Shown here piece after piece: positions 10,974-24,115 of a stretch of 64,000 bases of DNA. The translations under genes and the position numbers were made by a program. The notes under the pieces are model-generated. The model worked only from the letters and a program-made list of their open reading frames with translations, searched no databases and was not told the origin of the DNA. Position 1 is the stretch's first letter; every line of letters starts with the position of its first letter. Source of the stretch: Chrysemys picta bellii (taxonomy: Eukaryota; Chordata; Testudines; Emydidae); the NCBI RefSeq assembly GCF_011386835.1, contig NC_088799.1:71877302-71941301 (forward strand), given 5' to 3'.

Positions 10974-11580
10974 TGTGTTGAAGTTGCTGAAACATGCATT
11001 TTAGAAGAGCAGGATATGCCCCCAGGAATGTCTATTAGGGCCTTAAGGCTGCAGACTCTGGGAAAAACCACATCTGGTTAATCAGTAATCAGAAGGAACC
11101 TCGTGCTTGACCATTGAAACTGCTTGCTTAACAATTTTTCTTTAAGGGACATGTCATTCTATTACTAATGTATAAATAAGGGGGAAAAGTTTGAGGTAGT
11201 TGGACTCTTCTGGACTCTCCCTCTGGATACATCTTGCGGTCCCCACCGGCAGATGGAAGATTTGGCCACCAGAAGCCTGCCGCTGTGCCACTCAAGAGCC
11301 ACACTCAGCTTCGGCAATTATCAAGGGTTGGGGATGTTTTACTAACCTGTTGCGGGCATGTGTCAGTGCTTGCGACTAAGTAAAGTTTAGCTTTAAGTGA
11401 AAGCACTCTTGTGTTGTCCTGTTTGTGCCAGCCATCTATCAGTTGGATAGTTGTGTCTCCCCTGATTTATTTCCTGACACCACCTCACATAGAGTAAAAG
11501 TTACCAAGAGCTTTGGGTTGAAAGAACCCCAGGTAACAATCTGATAGCTTGATCTGCAGAATCATGGGGGCACGGTTACA
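10974..11580 (+). mobile_element. Probable solo LTR of an endogenous retroelement
   Basis: The 607-bp unit runs from TGTGTTGAAG to CACGGTTACA, so it has the TG...CA ends of an LTR. A TATAAATA box sits at 11171 with a GGGG-rich start region behind it, and AGTAAA at 11379-11384 could be a weak polyadenylation signal, giving a U3-R-U5 order on the plus strand. No gag, pol or env frame lies on either side, so it would be a solo LTR. The 5-bp flanks (AGAAT and ATTTT) do not match, which weakens the exact boundaries. Confidence 0.55.
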
Positions 11581-11994
11581 ATTTTAGCAAGAGGGACTGC
11601 AATTCTTATTGCTATGTTCTGTGTGTTAGGTATTTTAAATGAACTATGCAGAATGTGTTAGGTGACTTGTTTTGATCCTGACATCACTGCTAATTTTCTT
11701 CAAACTGTCAGACTGAATAAATAATCACAGGTAGTGAAATAATAGCAGATCTTATTAGTCAGGATGTAATACTAGTAGCACCAACTCCTGAGCAAAGATT
11801 GCACGCCAATTCTACCATCACTTAACAGCATTGTATATTTCTCGGGGTGGCTTTTTATGCAATGTAATAAATTGTAATAATCTATGTAAAGAACAAGGGA
11901 TGAAAAACAGTTAAATGGGACAGCTCCTTATTTGGTATAAACCAGCATAGGTCCTTGGAAGTCAGTAAAGGTATGCAAGCCTCAAGATCTGGCC
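11581..11994. other. No gene or clear repeat seen
   Basis: Unique-looking AT-rich sequence between the LTR and the following hAT. No motif recognised. Confidence 0.5.
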
Positions 11995-12965
11995 CAGGGG
12001 TCGGCAACCTTTCAGAAGTGGTGTGCCGAGTCTTCATTTATTCACTTTAATTTAAGGTTTCGCGTGCTGGTAATACATTTTAACGTTTTTTTAGAAGGTT
12101 TCTCTCTACAAGTCTATATATAATCTAATTAAACTACTGTTGTATGTAAAGTAAACAAGGTTTTCAAAATGTCTAAGAAGCTTCATTTAAAATTAAATTA
12201 AATTAAAATGCTGATCTTAAGCTGCCGACCTGCTCAGCCCACTACCAGCCTGGGGTTCCGTTCACCTAGGCCAGCAGCGGGCCGAGCGGGGCCTGCAGCC
12301 AGAACCCCGGCTGGCAAGGGGCTGGCAGCCAGAACCTCAGGTTGGCAGCGGGCTGAGCAGGACCAGGGACTGGGACCCCAGACCGGCAGCGGGCTGAGCG
12401 GGGCAGGCACCCCAAACCAGCAGCGGGCCGAGCGGCTCAGTCCGCTGCCGGTCTGGGGTTCCGTCCGCTGGCTCGTGCCAGCCAGGGTCCTGGCTGCCGG
12501 ACCCGCTCAGCCCACTGCCGGTCTGGGGTTCTGGCTGCTGGCCCCTTGCCAGCTGGGGTCCCAGCCACCGCCCCGCTTAGCCCACTGCCAACCTGGTGCT
12601 CAGGGTGGGGGGTGGGGATGTGGGGGGTGCAAGAGTCAGGGCATGGGGTGGGGGGGGGCTGGGGATGTGTGGGGAGTGCAGGAGTCAGGGCAGGGGGGTG
12701 TGGGGAGTGCAGGAGTCAGGGCAGAGGGCTGGGGGCATGTGAGGGAGTTCAGGAGTCAGGGCATGGGGTGTAAGGGGGCTGGGTATGTGTGGAGGGGAGG
12801 ATGCAGGGGGCTGGGGTGCAAGGGGGTGCAGGGGACAGGATTAGGTCATGGGGGAATTCAGGGGGCTGGGGTGCAAGGGGGGTGCAGGGGGCAGGGCAGA
12901 GGGCTGGGGGGGTGGCTGCGATCGGGTGGGGGTATGTCCCGCTCCTACCCCCTTCCCCCTGCCTC
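11995..12965 (+). mobile_element. hAT-type element, CAGGGGTCGGCAACC family, loaded with minisatellite
   Basis: It opens with CAGGGGTCGGCAACCTTTC, the same terminus type as the complete hATs at 26516-26805 and 42755-43927. A TA-rich stretch follows (TTAAATTAAATTAAA near 12190), then about 370 bp of imperfect CAGCGGGCTGAGC / CTGCCGGTCTGGGGTTC units in both orientations, then a G-rich minisatellite to about 12940. The matching right terminus is not visible, so the right edge is an estimate and the copy is probably 3'-truncated. The 255-aa frame across it is low-complexity and not a gene. Confidence 0.7.
12598..12940 (+). repeat. G-rich minisatellite
   Basis: Irregular units built from GTGCAGGAGTCAGGGCA, GGGGGCTGGG and TGTGTGGGGAG repeat on the plus strand with strong G/C strand asymmetry. 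Many runs of three or more G are close enough together to form G-quadruplexes in principle. Confidence 0.8.
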
Positions 12966-13215
12966 TTCTACGTAGACCTCATCCAAAGCCCACTGCAGTC
13001 AGTGGAATTTCTGTTGACTTCAGTGGGCTTTCATTTAGACTCCTATATTTTTGTAAAAGGAACTAGCAAAACAAGTGCCAATGCTTTCCCTGATCACTTT
13101 GGGCCAGATTTTGCCACCCTTATTTATGCTGAGTAGTACCTGCATTCATGTGAATTTCAATGGGACTATTCATTAAATAAGTAGCTACTCCACATGAGTA
13201 ATCATGACAGAATCT
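12966..13215. repeat. Palindromic dispersed repeat (CATTGACTTCAATGG-type)
   Basis: Contains GTTGACTTCAGTGGGC, TTTGGGCCAGATTTTGCC and AATTTCAATGGGAC, words that recur in inverted arrangement throughout the window. The ends are diffuse. Confidence 0.45.
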
Positions 13216-14790
13216 CCCTTTTTGCTTTTGTCTTCCATCACTTTCCTACATATTTCATCTGTTTATTTTTCTTTTAAATTGTAAGCTCCTCTTTACAGAG
13301 ATTGTCTCACCCTATAGGTCTGTAATGAGTTCAGCACAATTTGGGCACCACTGCAATATATAATAATTAATACTGCTGATGGTGTGTGGATTTAACATGC
13401 TTTGTGCAGCTCAAAGTCAGGAGAGAATGTTTTCAATAAACCATGCCTTGGGTAAGTGCTTACAGCACAATTTAAGATTTAGCTTTCTTTTCCTTATGTT
13501 TTCAGCTTCGATTATTAAATTCTGGTTTTTTATTTTATCTCTAAGGCATGGGAAGGGAGTCAAGAAAACTTTTCCCCATTGGTTTTCATCCCGCTATTTT
13601 ATTCGGCTTGTTCATTTTTGGTTACTAATATGTAATTTGCTCTCTCCGGCAATGCGATTGATGATTACAATGTCTACCTCCCCTTACTTTGTTGGAGGAT
13701 CAGAGTTCTCTACTTCAAAACGACAAAGATGAGAAGCAGGTGCTGTCATTTTTCATTATTTATCAGCAGCAGATTTTTTTTTTAAGTGGAATGACTCTGT
13801 TCTTCTGACTTTGGAATTTTGGATGATAATTCTGTTGCATTTTCTGTCTGCAACGACACTTGATTGGCTTATAGTTGGGACATCAAACATTTTAATTTGA
13901 AATGCTGTCTGGAGAGATGGTAGCATATTTCTCTTGAAGATACTTTAAGGATTGTGGGCCTTGGATTCTCATGATTAGTTTAAAAATCACTGTATATGTT
14001 GTGTTTTTAGTTATTTATCTTTTATTCTTTTAGGTGTACAAAGAGGGAGAAGGCTTATGTGTACAACTAGATGAACAATGTGTTTGTTTTATTATTGGCT
14101 TTGCTTGGGCAATGGAGCTGATCCCATTGGAATTAATTGTTGAAAAGAAATGTTTTGAAATATTTTCTTATTCTTGGCCAGATGTAATTTTATTGGATAC
14201 AGATGGATTCGTGTTTTCTGCTTTCAGATACCTAGACGGGAATTTGGGACCCTAGATACTGCTTTACACCTGCTAAGGATCTGGTCCATTTTCTTTCTTT
14301 GTAATAGGCCTATGCATGAAAGACTCCCACATCATCTCATATTGCAAGACTGATTTAAATAATTAGGATAGAAATGGGAGATCTCTTGGCAGGAGGTTTC
14401 ATTAATGAATTGAAGGTGTAGAATTTACTTCACTTCAAAGAAAAGAGACAAAGGACACTCTCTACTTACCGAATAAGGAGTCAGAGACATTATCATCACG
14501 GTTGTTAAATCACAGGAGGCTGGAAGTAAAACACAAACCTCCACGTAGTTAAATAGACATCCATGCAATGAGAGGCATGAAGCAGTGGCTTCATAAATTT
14601 TAAAGAGGACAGCGGTGAGTGCTGATTTTCTTTCCACAATAGGAAGTGGGCCCAAAGCAAGTGCAAGTGACCCTTCCAAGTTAATGCCCCAAAAGACTAC
14701 TTGTTTCAAGTGCCCCTAAATCAAGGTTCATGTCTGAATGATTATTCTTGACCTTTCCTTTGTTATATAATGGGGACTAGAACTGACTAG
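13216..14790. other. No gene or clear repeat seen
   Basis: AT-rich DNA. Frames of 117 aa (13379-13732) and 73 aa (14034-14255) lack any family signature or codon regularity that I can point to. Confidence 0.45.
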
Positions 14791-14794
14791 AGGA

Positions 14795-14945
14795 CAACCA
14801 TTCTGTTCTGCAGAAACTTTAGAGGTTTCAGAATTGGTTTTCATTCTGCATTGGAATCGGAAACAAAACCTTTTGAACATTTTTGTGAAAATGGAATTGT
14901 GTTGAAATGTCTGTTTTGGGAGTGAAACTTGAGCTTTTGATTCAG
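14795..14945. repeat. AT-rich dispersed repeat fragment
   Basis: Contains TGGTTTTCATTCTGCATTGG, GAAACAAAACC and GTGAAAATGG words of the same AT-rich family seen at 24868-25290 and 32300-32640. Confidence 0.3.
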
Positions 14946-14959
14946 AGTAGTGTTTTTAA

Positions 14960-15030
14960 TTGCAGAGTGGGGACCTAAACCTGAGTTTCCTACATCCTAG
15001 GCTTCTAACCACCAAGCTATAGAATGTAAG
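14960..15030 (-). repeat. MIR- or tRNA-head-like fragment
   Basis: The plus strand reads GGGGACCTAAACCTGAG, then CTTCTAACCACCAAGCTAT, the complement of a tRNA-derived SINE head (TAGCTTGGTGGTTAGAAG ... CTCAGGTTTAGGTCC). It is too short to classify further. Confidence 0.45.
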
Positions 15031-17040
15031 AGAAACTTGCTCGCTCACTCTCCCCCTTCCTGATAAAAATGTAGTCAGCACTGATACATTTCTGTGCAAC
15101 TGCATTTTGCTGAAATTGTTCCAACAGGATGGATTGGGGACATTTATTTTCCGTTATCAATGTTAATTTCCTGTTTGAATTCCTGGGACTAATTTTATCC
15201 TTGATCTTTTGATTATGCCACCAGAAGAAGATACGTCATAGACTGTGCTGAGTGTTTAGTTTTAGACTGAATTTCAACACATCAGGACTCTGGAGGCAAA
15301 ATACTCTGGATTTTACCTTATCAGAGAGGATGGCTGAGTTGGACTGGACTCTGTGCTATATTCTCCTGCTCTAGTTATTATTGGCTCTTAATCAACTTGA
15401 TAGCCTCAGACTAATATCAGTCTCACATGCTTTATTTTCATTTTGATTCACTTTTATAATTACCAGTTCGGGTTAAGATTAGACTAAAGAAGAAAAACTG
15501 TTTGCTGCTTTGTCTTTTTTTATGTTCTCATCTGAAGTTCCAATAAAGCGTAAAGATTTGGGGCCAGATGCTCTGTTAGTGGAAATCAGTGTGGCTGCAC
15601 TGGAGTCTGTGTTGACCAGCTGAGGTCTTTGGTCCTTTTTTTTTTTTTTTTAAATCTATCACTATACTGGGAGCCTTGTTTTTTCTGCTAGATCTTACAG
15701 TCTGGTATAATAGAACTGTATCAGCACTGTAGGATTGGGTTGGTTCTTTTCTACAGCTGGATAAATACTGTAAAAAAAAAAAGGTGGTGGGAGGAGTATT
15801 TGCAACACTGGCTGAAATATCAAAATGCAAACTGCCTTTCACAAAACTTCCAACCCCTTTTGGTTGCTTCTCCTGCTTGTCTGAAGAAATGTTGTTCGCA
15901 ACTGTGTTCGCAGAAAGAGAGAGGGCGGTAAATACTTGAGTTTCAGGTTGGGTTGTTCATGTGAAAATGTTGCATGTTCTTTGTGGACTTGAGAGTAATT
16001 CATTCAGGGAGCATTAAAATACTATGTGACTTGGGTGACTGATCATTAGGCAAAAAAAGAAAATGATGATTAGTGAGTACCAGAAGCAGTCACAATGACT
16101 AGTTAGCTAGCAATCCCTAGGCTAATATATGTTTGCATGATCTGTTTCTTGAATAATTATGAATAACACATTTGTAAAAATGAAAGTTATTTGCAGCTAG
16201 TTCATGAAGAGAAATAGGGCAAATTTCATCCAATAAAGTATTCACGGTGACTAGTTAATCCAGCTATAATCTCTATATTATGCCTATATTATCTTTGTTC
16301 CGTATCATTATATTTAAAGAGGAATAATAATGAAGCTTTAGAAAGGCCCCAGGAGCCATGCCCTGATGTATTCTGCTAAATCTACTAGCCGTATTTTACA
16401 TTTTATTTGAGAAATTCTGTATATTGCAATAAAAACTGAATGTAACATCATGACTCACTGATGTTGAAAACAAATTTGCCATTGACCTCCATGTGACCCC
16501 ACTGGCAGCAATGGGGCTGCAAGTCAGCAGAGAATTTGGCTCCTAGTGACTAGCTCCATTGCGGGGGGGGGGAAGAAAGGGGGTTACATTTAAGTGTTTT
16601 GCTTTTTTACAGATCATTGGCTGCCAGACTGAGAATGCATTTTGGTAGGCAGAATGGAAAGGGTTATGAAGGAGTTCCCAGATTAACTGCATTTCAAATC
16701 CGCTCCCTGGCAGGCTGCTCTTCCACTATTAACAGCAATGTTGTGTCTGGTCATGCACTTCTCCAACCCTGTGCAAAATGCTGGTGCAACATGCATTTCC
16801 CAGAGTACAATGACTATGCAAGGCTTGTGCCACAGTTGGCACTAAACTGTCCAAAGTGGATGGCAAATGCATAAATGAGATGGAACCATAGTCTCTCTAG
16901 TGCCCCCTGTGTCAGCCAGTGGAGCTGGTCTTGCCTGGGTGCAATGTGTGCTTCCCTCATGAAAAGGTGGGTACAGAGGCAACACTCCCTGGGCTCTTCA
17001 GGCATTGTACTTCACCGGGAGTTAAGGGCACAATAGAGTC
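15031..17040. other. No gene seen; homopolymer tracts
   Basis: AT-rich DNA with a T tract near 15638-15652, an A tract near 15771-15782 and a G tract at 16561-16571. No coding or transposon signature recognised. Confidence 0.45.
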
Positions 17041-17155
17041 TGGGATTTTCAAGGAGTAGGACAAAGTCAGGCACTCAAAACTCACTGAATTTCTATGAGA
17101 GCTTAGTGCCTAATTTCCTTAGGTTCCCTTGAAAAACCCAGACATTCTGTGCAAT
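17041..17155. repeat. Small foldback repeat (TTTTCAA ... TTGAAAA ends)
   Basis: Opens GGGATTTTCAAGGAG and closes CTTGAAAAACCCAG, which are inverted relative to each other, with a central CAAAACTCACTGAATTTC / TTAGTGCC part. Related copies are at 22100-22200, 46571-46778 and around the PLE at 37685-38702. Confidence 0.5.
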
Positions 17156-17159
17156 ATGA

Positions 17160-19830
17160 CTTCCACTGACATCAGTGCCTTCTGGATAAGGCCCTTGAGA
17201 GGGAAACTAATCCAACATTCAATATATTAAGTCCTAATTGTCAAATAATATTTACTTTTTTGAAAAGAAAATATTCTGCGATCACTCAAACCGCTTCAGT
17301 CAATAATACTTTTAAATCTTGTTTGCTTGTTGGAAGAAACCTCCTTGTAATTCCTGAGGTCCATATAGAACACATACATGGTTCGGCAACTTGACTGCTG
17401 GTGACATCAATGAGAGTGCCATGCTTGCTTGGAGAACAGCATAGTGAGTAGTGCCCTGAATTTTTAAATACTGTCAGGGTACTGAATATGGGCTATGATC
17501 CTCTGATATGCAATACCCTGAATTTGGAGGGTGCAAATATGACTCAATATTTGTGGAGGGGAATGGAGTTTGGTAGAACTAGTTTCTTGTCTGCCACGTC
17601 TATTGTTGTTTTCCCATTGATAACTTATGGTGTCATTTGAAAAGTCACTTAAGAATCTGTAACTATTAATGGGTATGTCACTTTAACAGACTAGGAAGCA
17701 TATTTAAAGAGACAGCTTTATTAGCTGTTGTTCTGCCTTAACACCTCAGCACTAGTGCTTCCTTATACTCCTCATTAATCAAATCCTCTGGTACCTGTGT
17801 CGTGTGTGATGGAAGTTGACAGATAAATGTACGCCCAAGAAGTTGATTTTGATTATGCCAGGCAAGTGAGTTCCCTTTATTTAGTGATAAAGACACTGGT
17901 TGTTTCTTGAAGGAAGACATGCTGTAGATTAGACACACTAGCTGGATATAGAACTGGCACGGCAAGTTATTCCCCAAAGAAAGCTAGTGGTTGACTGTTT
18001 CCGTCTAGCATCAAATTATTGCAGATAACAGAGATGAAAAAGTGAGAGAACCTGCATCATCTATACAAAAATATAAAGCCAGATTTTTCTAGTAAACAGC
18101 CTGTACCAGAATTTGACAGTCTTTATATTAGAATTATTATTTTTATACATATGAAGGGGTCAGAGTTTTAGAAGGAAAGTATAATTGCTAGGAATAAACA
18201 GATCAATGCTATGTTTGAACCATATCACAAAAAAAAGTAATAATTAATCTGCTTTTGCAGCTTGTTCCCAGATGTCCAGTGCCTGCTGGGTTTTGCACAC
18301 AGGAAACATGATGGGATGCTAATGAGGTTTACAGCTTTTAAGAAACAAGGCAAAAATATGCCAGATTCCAGCTATATCTATCACTCTCCAGCTCCTAAAA
18401 AAAAAACAATAGAATTGCCCTTTGTCCCATTTGCAGAAATAATTTGTTAGAATTTCTAGATGTTATTAGATGATCCCCGTTTTATGGAATCCATCTGACT
18501 AAATAGCATTTCTTTATATTATATCATCAAATGACAAGATTAAGAAATACTCCATTTCTTTAGAGTGGCTACTTCAGGTGCATACACTTTGTTATACAAT
18601 GAAGAGGTCAATGTTATTTGAAGAATGTCAGTAATGGGAAAAAAACAAACAAATAAATATTGCCCAGTGCCCTGGCAAAGAATTCAAATAAACACGCTAA
18701 TCCATTTGATATGTTCTTTCTTCAGTAACACATCTCGAGAAGTAAAACTCTGAAAGCAGGGACGTGCCCAGAACTATCCTTCAAATACCTGGCCAATCCA
18801 CAAGCATGGGAATTTTATGAGTTTTACTATATTGTGTGTTTGTTTTTGTATTAAGAAAATGTTAGTACTTGTGAGAGGTGACAACCAGACAAGCCGCAAA
18901 ACAGCCATGGTTATGAGATTGTCGTTAGTTACCCCAGCCACCGTAGGGGTTATTAGAATTTTGGAGTGTGGCCTCTGAAGAGTACTATTTCTATGTATGC
19001 CTTTCTCTATCAGTGAACTCACGTTGGCCTAAGATCTTGGTTGGCAGGACAGTGAATTACTTGGTGAACAGTAAATAAGGGTCAGATTCTTTCTTGCAGG
19101 GTGGGAGGCATGTGGGGTATAATAAACTTCCTCCCTCTTGCCCGTTGAGCAAGGGCAAGGCACAATAGTAGTCCCTGCATTCAAATGATAGGCAAATGAT
19201 TTGCTCCCCCTTAGGGCATATGGGGCACAAATCACCCCAAAGACCCATGGAATGGGATGTAACACCCAAACAAAAGATGCTGTGTGTGTGCAATCCCTGC
19301 ATAGCCAGGAGCTAGGGAGGGGTTGTTCCAGGGCAGCACTGTCTGTCTGGCCTGAACTGGAATACCTATGGATTTGTACTACAGTATGTACAGTACCTGG
19401 ATTAAACACAGGCTTATGAATGCAGCTACAGGTACATGTTCAAATGTACCTACATGGGGCAGATTCTTTTTCGCTTAGCTTTTAAATGCCTAGCTACTGA
19501 AATGAGTCAGAAAACCCAATTATTTATTTAGCCAGAACCTTAAGCTAGTGTACAAATGTTTCATTTTGGGTCCAATTTATTTAAAAATGAATCAATTGAT
19601 AGCTGGCGGTCAGGGACTTTTTTCTACATCATACAAAATTGTTCTCCCTCACTGTTCCCATTTTTTTTTAATATCCATCCAGAAAAATGTCCCCCTTTTC
19701 TCCTCAAGTGCAGAATTTACCTCCACATTACACTTTCCCAAAGCCCAGGACAGGTAACATTAAGTCCTGCACTAGAGACAGGCTTAAGGTCCAGTATCTT
19801 GAAAAAAACAGAGGGTTACAAAGAGCAGGG
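17160..19830. other. No gene or clear repeat seen
   Basis: AT-rich sequence. The 126-aa antisense frame at 19029-19409 has no recognisable domain, and the other frames are shorter. Confidence 0.45.
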
Positions 19831-19835
19831 CTTAG

Positions 19836-19918
19836 CCTCAGCTGGTGTGAAATTTCACAGCTCCATTAAAGTCAACGGAGTTATGATAATTTATACCAAC
19901 TGAGGATCTGCCCCAGTA
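19836..19918. repeat. Palindromic dispersed repeat
   Basis: CTCAGCTGGTGTGAAATT and then CAGCTCCATTAAAGTC are answered in inverse by GTCAACGGAGTTATGA and TTTATACCAACTGAGGATC. The whole forms an imperfect hairpin centred near 19875. It looks like a non-autonomous foldback transposon without coding content. Confidence 0.6.
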
Positions 19919-21880
19919 TATTTAAAAGGAGAGAATCCCAGCTTCCCAATGGAATAGATATTCATCCTTCTGCTCTAGAAAGTCCTGAGATAGTGGACCT
20001 AAAAATTGCAACACTACTATTTATAGAAATGCTGTTTTAGGTCATTTTTGAAGGTTTCCTGAATTGTATTTGTTAAAATTTTCTTTCTTGCTGCAGCCTT
20101 TGCAGATCATCTCATGGTACTAAGGGAAGTCTGGCTTTGCATGGATAGTGCGTGTGCGCGGGGGTTAACACCACCTCCTTCATAACAAATACAATTTTTT
20201 AAAAATTCCTGAAATATTTCTATAACCCAGTTCTTTCTGTGAACTGCATGGGATATATAGAATACGTGAAGGTGTGGGAAATTTGGGTTTTATCATCACT
20301 CATTTGGGCTTGCATAACCAATTAATAAACCTTCTATGTACCATGATGATAAAGCCTTTATACCACACTTCTCTATTTCCTATATCTATATTTCATATTT
20401 ATCTGTCTATACAGTTTGTGTATTATGAATCATTTGCTTTTGTGAACTTAATGCCATATTCTTCATGTGGCTCTCCATTTTTTTTTTAAAGAAAACAAAC
20501 ACACTGATATTTCTATTAATTATTGGTGGGCTGAAGAGATTCAGAAATTTTCAGATGCAAGCTTCTGGTACAGTTGAAGTTTTCCTTTCGAAAAATGCCT
20601 CATTGCCAAACCACCAAATGAAGGTATTTCTGTAATACTGCTGAAAACTGGCTTTGTTGATTGACTGTCTGTGATGTTATTCCACCAAAGCACCTTGGGA
20701 ATGGTATTACACCACTGTAGTCTGTCACACCTGCGGGCACACATGATGAGTATTACAAATTGATTTTAATTGTGGTTTTAAGTGGTGGTGAATCAACATG
20801 CAGCAGACATACAAATTAAATCATTCTAGTTGTTAAGTACCATATAGGTTTAAAGAAGATCCAATTATGACTTCAGAAGAGTGGTTTAGTTGAGGGCTCT
20901 CAGCAACTCATATACTTGAACCCCTAGGTGGGAAATTGATACAATAGCACTTTCTTTATTGTAGAGTATTAACATGGACACACAGTTCACTAAAAGTCCA
21001 ATCCTGACAGATGGTGGTAAGCAATAACAAGTCCCATTGGCTTCAGCCAGAGTTGCAGGTAGACTTTAACTCTCAGGATCTGATACTAATGTAGTAAACT
21101 AATTTGCCTAAACAGGTGGCAGTCATGTCTGGTGGTGCATGATATGAGGGCCTTCCCCATCTTCCAAGTCAAGTAGACAGACAAATGTGTTCCTGTTCTT
21201 ATTTCCTTGAGCCACCTTCTCTGAAAGAAGATATAGATATTAATGGTGAGTGTCTCTACAAATGAGGATTTGATTATGCTGCTCCCTTAGCTTGCTTGGT
21301 CTGGCTATCTCCATATTTATGAAAAACTATCACATTAAATCTTGTTTAGCAGTGTAGCATCCTGTTTCCTAAACATCACACTTACTAGTTATACAGAGCA
21401 CACCCAGCCCTGCTTTGTTGAACTCCCAATGTCTTTTCTTTTCTGGCCAAATCCTCATAGGCCGGGTATAGTTCAGGTCCTTGTGTGCCTTGAGCACAAA
21501 TATCACTCTAACCTGACCCCACCATTCCCTCCATACAAACAAGCATAGCTAGCTCAATGCAGAAGTACTTTGCACCTCCACCTCTGGCACTTCCACTCAA
21601 CCCTACACTGCTGTCAGTGGCTCAGTACAAATGATCCCATAGCATTTTGTTCCAGTGTTTTACAACATTGTTTTTAGTGGAAACTGAGGGTATTCAGTAG
21701 CTCACAGGATCAGACCCATGTATTATGTTTCTAATAACTAGACAACTTTTACAATCAAGCAAATACTTGTGAAGATAAAGTTGGCTATGTTAAAGCAACT
21801 CTTTAAAAAGTTAGCCACTATGCTCTAAAACGTTTGTCTTCTTAATTTGGAAATGCAGAAACATCTGTGCAGCTACAGAC
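19919..21880. other. No gene or clear repeat seen
   Basis: AT-rich unique-looking DNA. Nothing recognised on either strand. Confidence 0.45.
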
Positions 21881-21887
21881 CAGGGTC

Positions 21888-21972
21888 CCAGTCCTGTGAA
21901 GACTTATGCATAAGCTTAACATTATACATGAGAGTATTCCCATTGACTTTCATAGGACTACTTGTAAGAATA
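21888..21972. repeat. Palindromic dispersed repeat
   Basis: Built around TATGCATAAGCTTAAC ... CCCATTGACTTTCATAGGAC, the same word set as the hairpin repeats at 24000-24115, 40660-40748 and 50935-51052. Confidence 0.45.
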
Positions 21973-22024
21973 ATTTAAACACATTCTTGATTGGTCTCAG
22001 ATATGAAATTTCAGGTGGGAAGGG

Positions 22025-22027
22025 TGA

Positions 22028-22085
<58 letters not shown>
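22025..22085 (+). repeat. Compound (GT)n(GA)n microsatellite
   Basis: An uninterrupted GT tract of about 18 dinucleotides after a GTGAGTGA lead runs directly into a GA tract of about 11 dinucleotides. Confidence 0.97.
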
Positions 22086-22086
<1 letters not shown>

Positions 22087-22099
22087 CATTATTATATGG

Positions 22100-22200
22100 G
22101 GGAGAGTTTCAAAAGCACACAAGTGACTTGAGAGTGCAAATCCCATTGACTTTCAATGGGATTTAAGTGCCTAAATCCCTTACTTCTAAAGTCACTTCTG
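22100..22200. repeat. Small foldback repeat
   Basis: Contains GTTTCAAAAGCAC, then AAATCCCATTGACTTTC / AATGGGATTTAAGTG, which pair back on each other around the centre. It matches the TTTTCAA family. Confidence 0.55.
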
Positions 22201-22204
22201 GGTG

Positions 22205-23999
22205 CCATAATCAACAAGCAAAGAAAATTATCATCTTGATAGGAACTAGTAAGGCAAAGCAGAATTAGTCAGTAATATTTGCTCAGATTCTACCATTCAG
22301 AAATCAACCATGCATAATGTGTGGATGTTTTGTAATGTAAGACATTGAGGCCTGATTTTTCAGAAGGGCAGAAGCCAAGAGTTACATGCAAAGATACACA
22401 CTCAGATGCCTAATTTATGGTGGCAGGTGATATGATTCTGAGCACAAATTAAATATGTGTTCATATGCATACAAATACTGCATTTGTGCATGAAATTATA
22501 GTCATGGGATGCACAAATAAAGCATGTAATTGCACACTTTTTTTTAAATTTGGTTCAGGACTTCTGCCCTTTGAAAAGTCAGACCCTGTAAGTCAACTAC
22601 TTGAAATTTCAAGATTTTTGAAAAGTAAAGTATTTGTAATTTTTTAATTAAAATCCAATCCATTTGAGCTTTTCTCCAAATAATCAGGGCTTTTTTTTTT
22701 TTTTTGAGCTATGCTTATTTATGAAATTATCCTCATATTTAATCTAATAAAAATTAATATCCAATAAAAATATAAAGACAAAAGGAAGTTTATTCTCTAC
22801 TTATATTTGAAATAATTGATTCTTTATCTGATGGCATCTTTCAATTCACCATACATTACTTGGTCATAGGAAAAATATTTATTTTATTGTAAATGTTTGT
22901 ATAGTAGATCTTTGTCAAAAACTGGTGAGGATAACAACACTTCTTTTGTATTTGGTATTCTTAGTCCTCAATTTGAAATGCAATATATTGAGTCCCATCA
23001 GATGTAGTAACACTTACAAAAAAGAGACCCATTATGAAAGGTATTGTATTCCTGTAGTATCTGTAATAGCAATGCAACAATCTTGGAATATAATCCAGAG
23101 AAAGCTCACTTTGGCAGCTAAATCTGGACTGGTTCCAGAGCAGCTCATCTTTTATTCCAAGAAAATTTGAAAAGGGATTTGGCTTGGCATAGTGTCTCAT
23201 TTGGAGAATAATGAAAGCAAAAAATAAATACAAATAAATACAACAATAAAGGCATGTCAAACAGCAAGCTACTCTTAAAAAAAGAAAATGGCATAAAATT
23301 GACAGAAAGAAAAGAATATGAAAAAAATAAATAGAATAAATGAAATAAAATCAAGTAGGAAATTAAATGTCAGGAAAAGAAGTACAATGGTAAGAAGAAA
23401 CAGAGGAAATCATATGGAAAGAACAAATAAAGCAGAACAATATTGAAAATTGAGTTAAAGCTGAAAAATACAGGATTTGGTGTTTTTACTCCCTCAAAAG
23501 AATTTAATATATGGAATTATGAACAGTCTCAGATTTACATGAAAGCATTATCTATTCTAACATAAGTAGCCTAGGCTTATTCAGCAATATATACATTCTC
23601 TTTATCTAAGTAGTGAGGAAAAGACAAAGGTAACTCTGGCCTTTAATAACTCATTGCAGTTAAAAACTGAGATGATCAAAATATCTAGTGAACCACTGGC
23701 TAATTTCAGTAACGTTTGTGTCTTTGAAATCAAGGCAACTAAGCATTTACAAAAGAGATGTGTGTTGTTGTTTTTTTGCAGTCATCTAAGTGCAGTCTAT
23801 TAGTTATTAAAATATTGTAAATGAGGTGTGAATTAACGAATGAACTAACAAATGAACAAAATCTGAAGATCTGCTTTAGCATTCCAAATGTAGATGCTTT
23901 CAATCTGAATACCAAACGTTCACTCTCTGCCCTTCACCTTTTAAATGCTATCTGTAGTGCATCTCTCTCTCTCTCAACTATGTTAGACATTTAGGTCCT
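22205..23999. other. No gene; purine-rich A/G stretch on the plus strand
   Basis: AT-rich. About 23190-23470 is strongly A/G-rich on the plus strand, with repeated AATAAATA and GAAAAG words. No coding signature. Confidence 0.45.
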
Positions 24000-24115
24000 G
24001 ATACTGCAAAAACTTAAATATGTGTTAATCTTCTGATTAGTTCCATTAACTTAAGTGGGACCACTGATGTACTTCAAGTTAAGCATGCATAAAGTTTCTT
24101 GAGGCCTTTGGATTT
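24000..24115. repeat. Palindromic dispersed repeat
   Basis: AACTTAAATATGTGTTAATC ... TTCCATTAACTTAAGTGGGAC ... AAGTTAAGCATGCATAAAG is an inverted arrangement of the CATGCTTAA word set. Terminal CTGATACTGCA / GATTTCTGCTCC mark the rough limits. Confidence 0.45.

Noticed and set aside
12208..12975. 255-aa open frame
   Set aside because: It spans the minisatellite core of a hAT element. The protein is repetitive Gly/Gln/Arg text without domain features.
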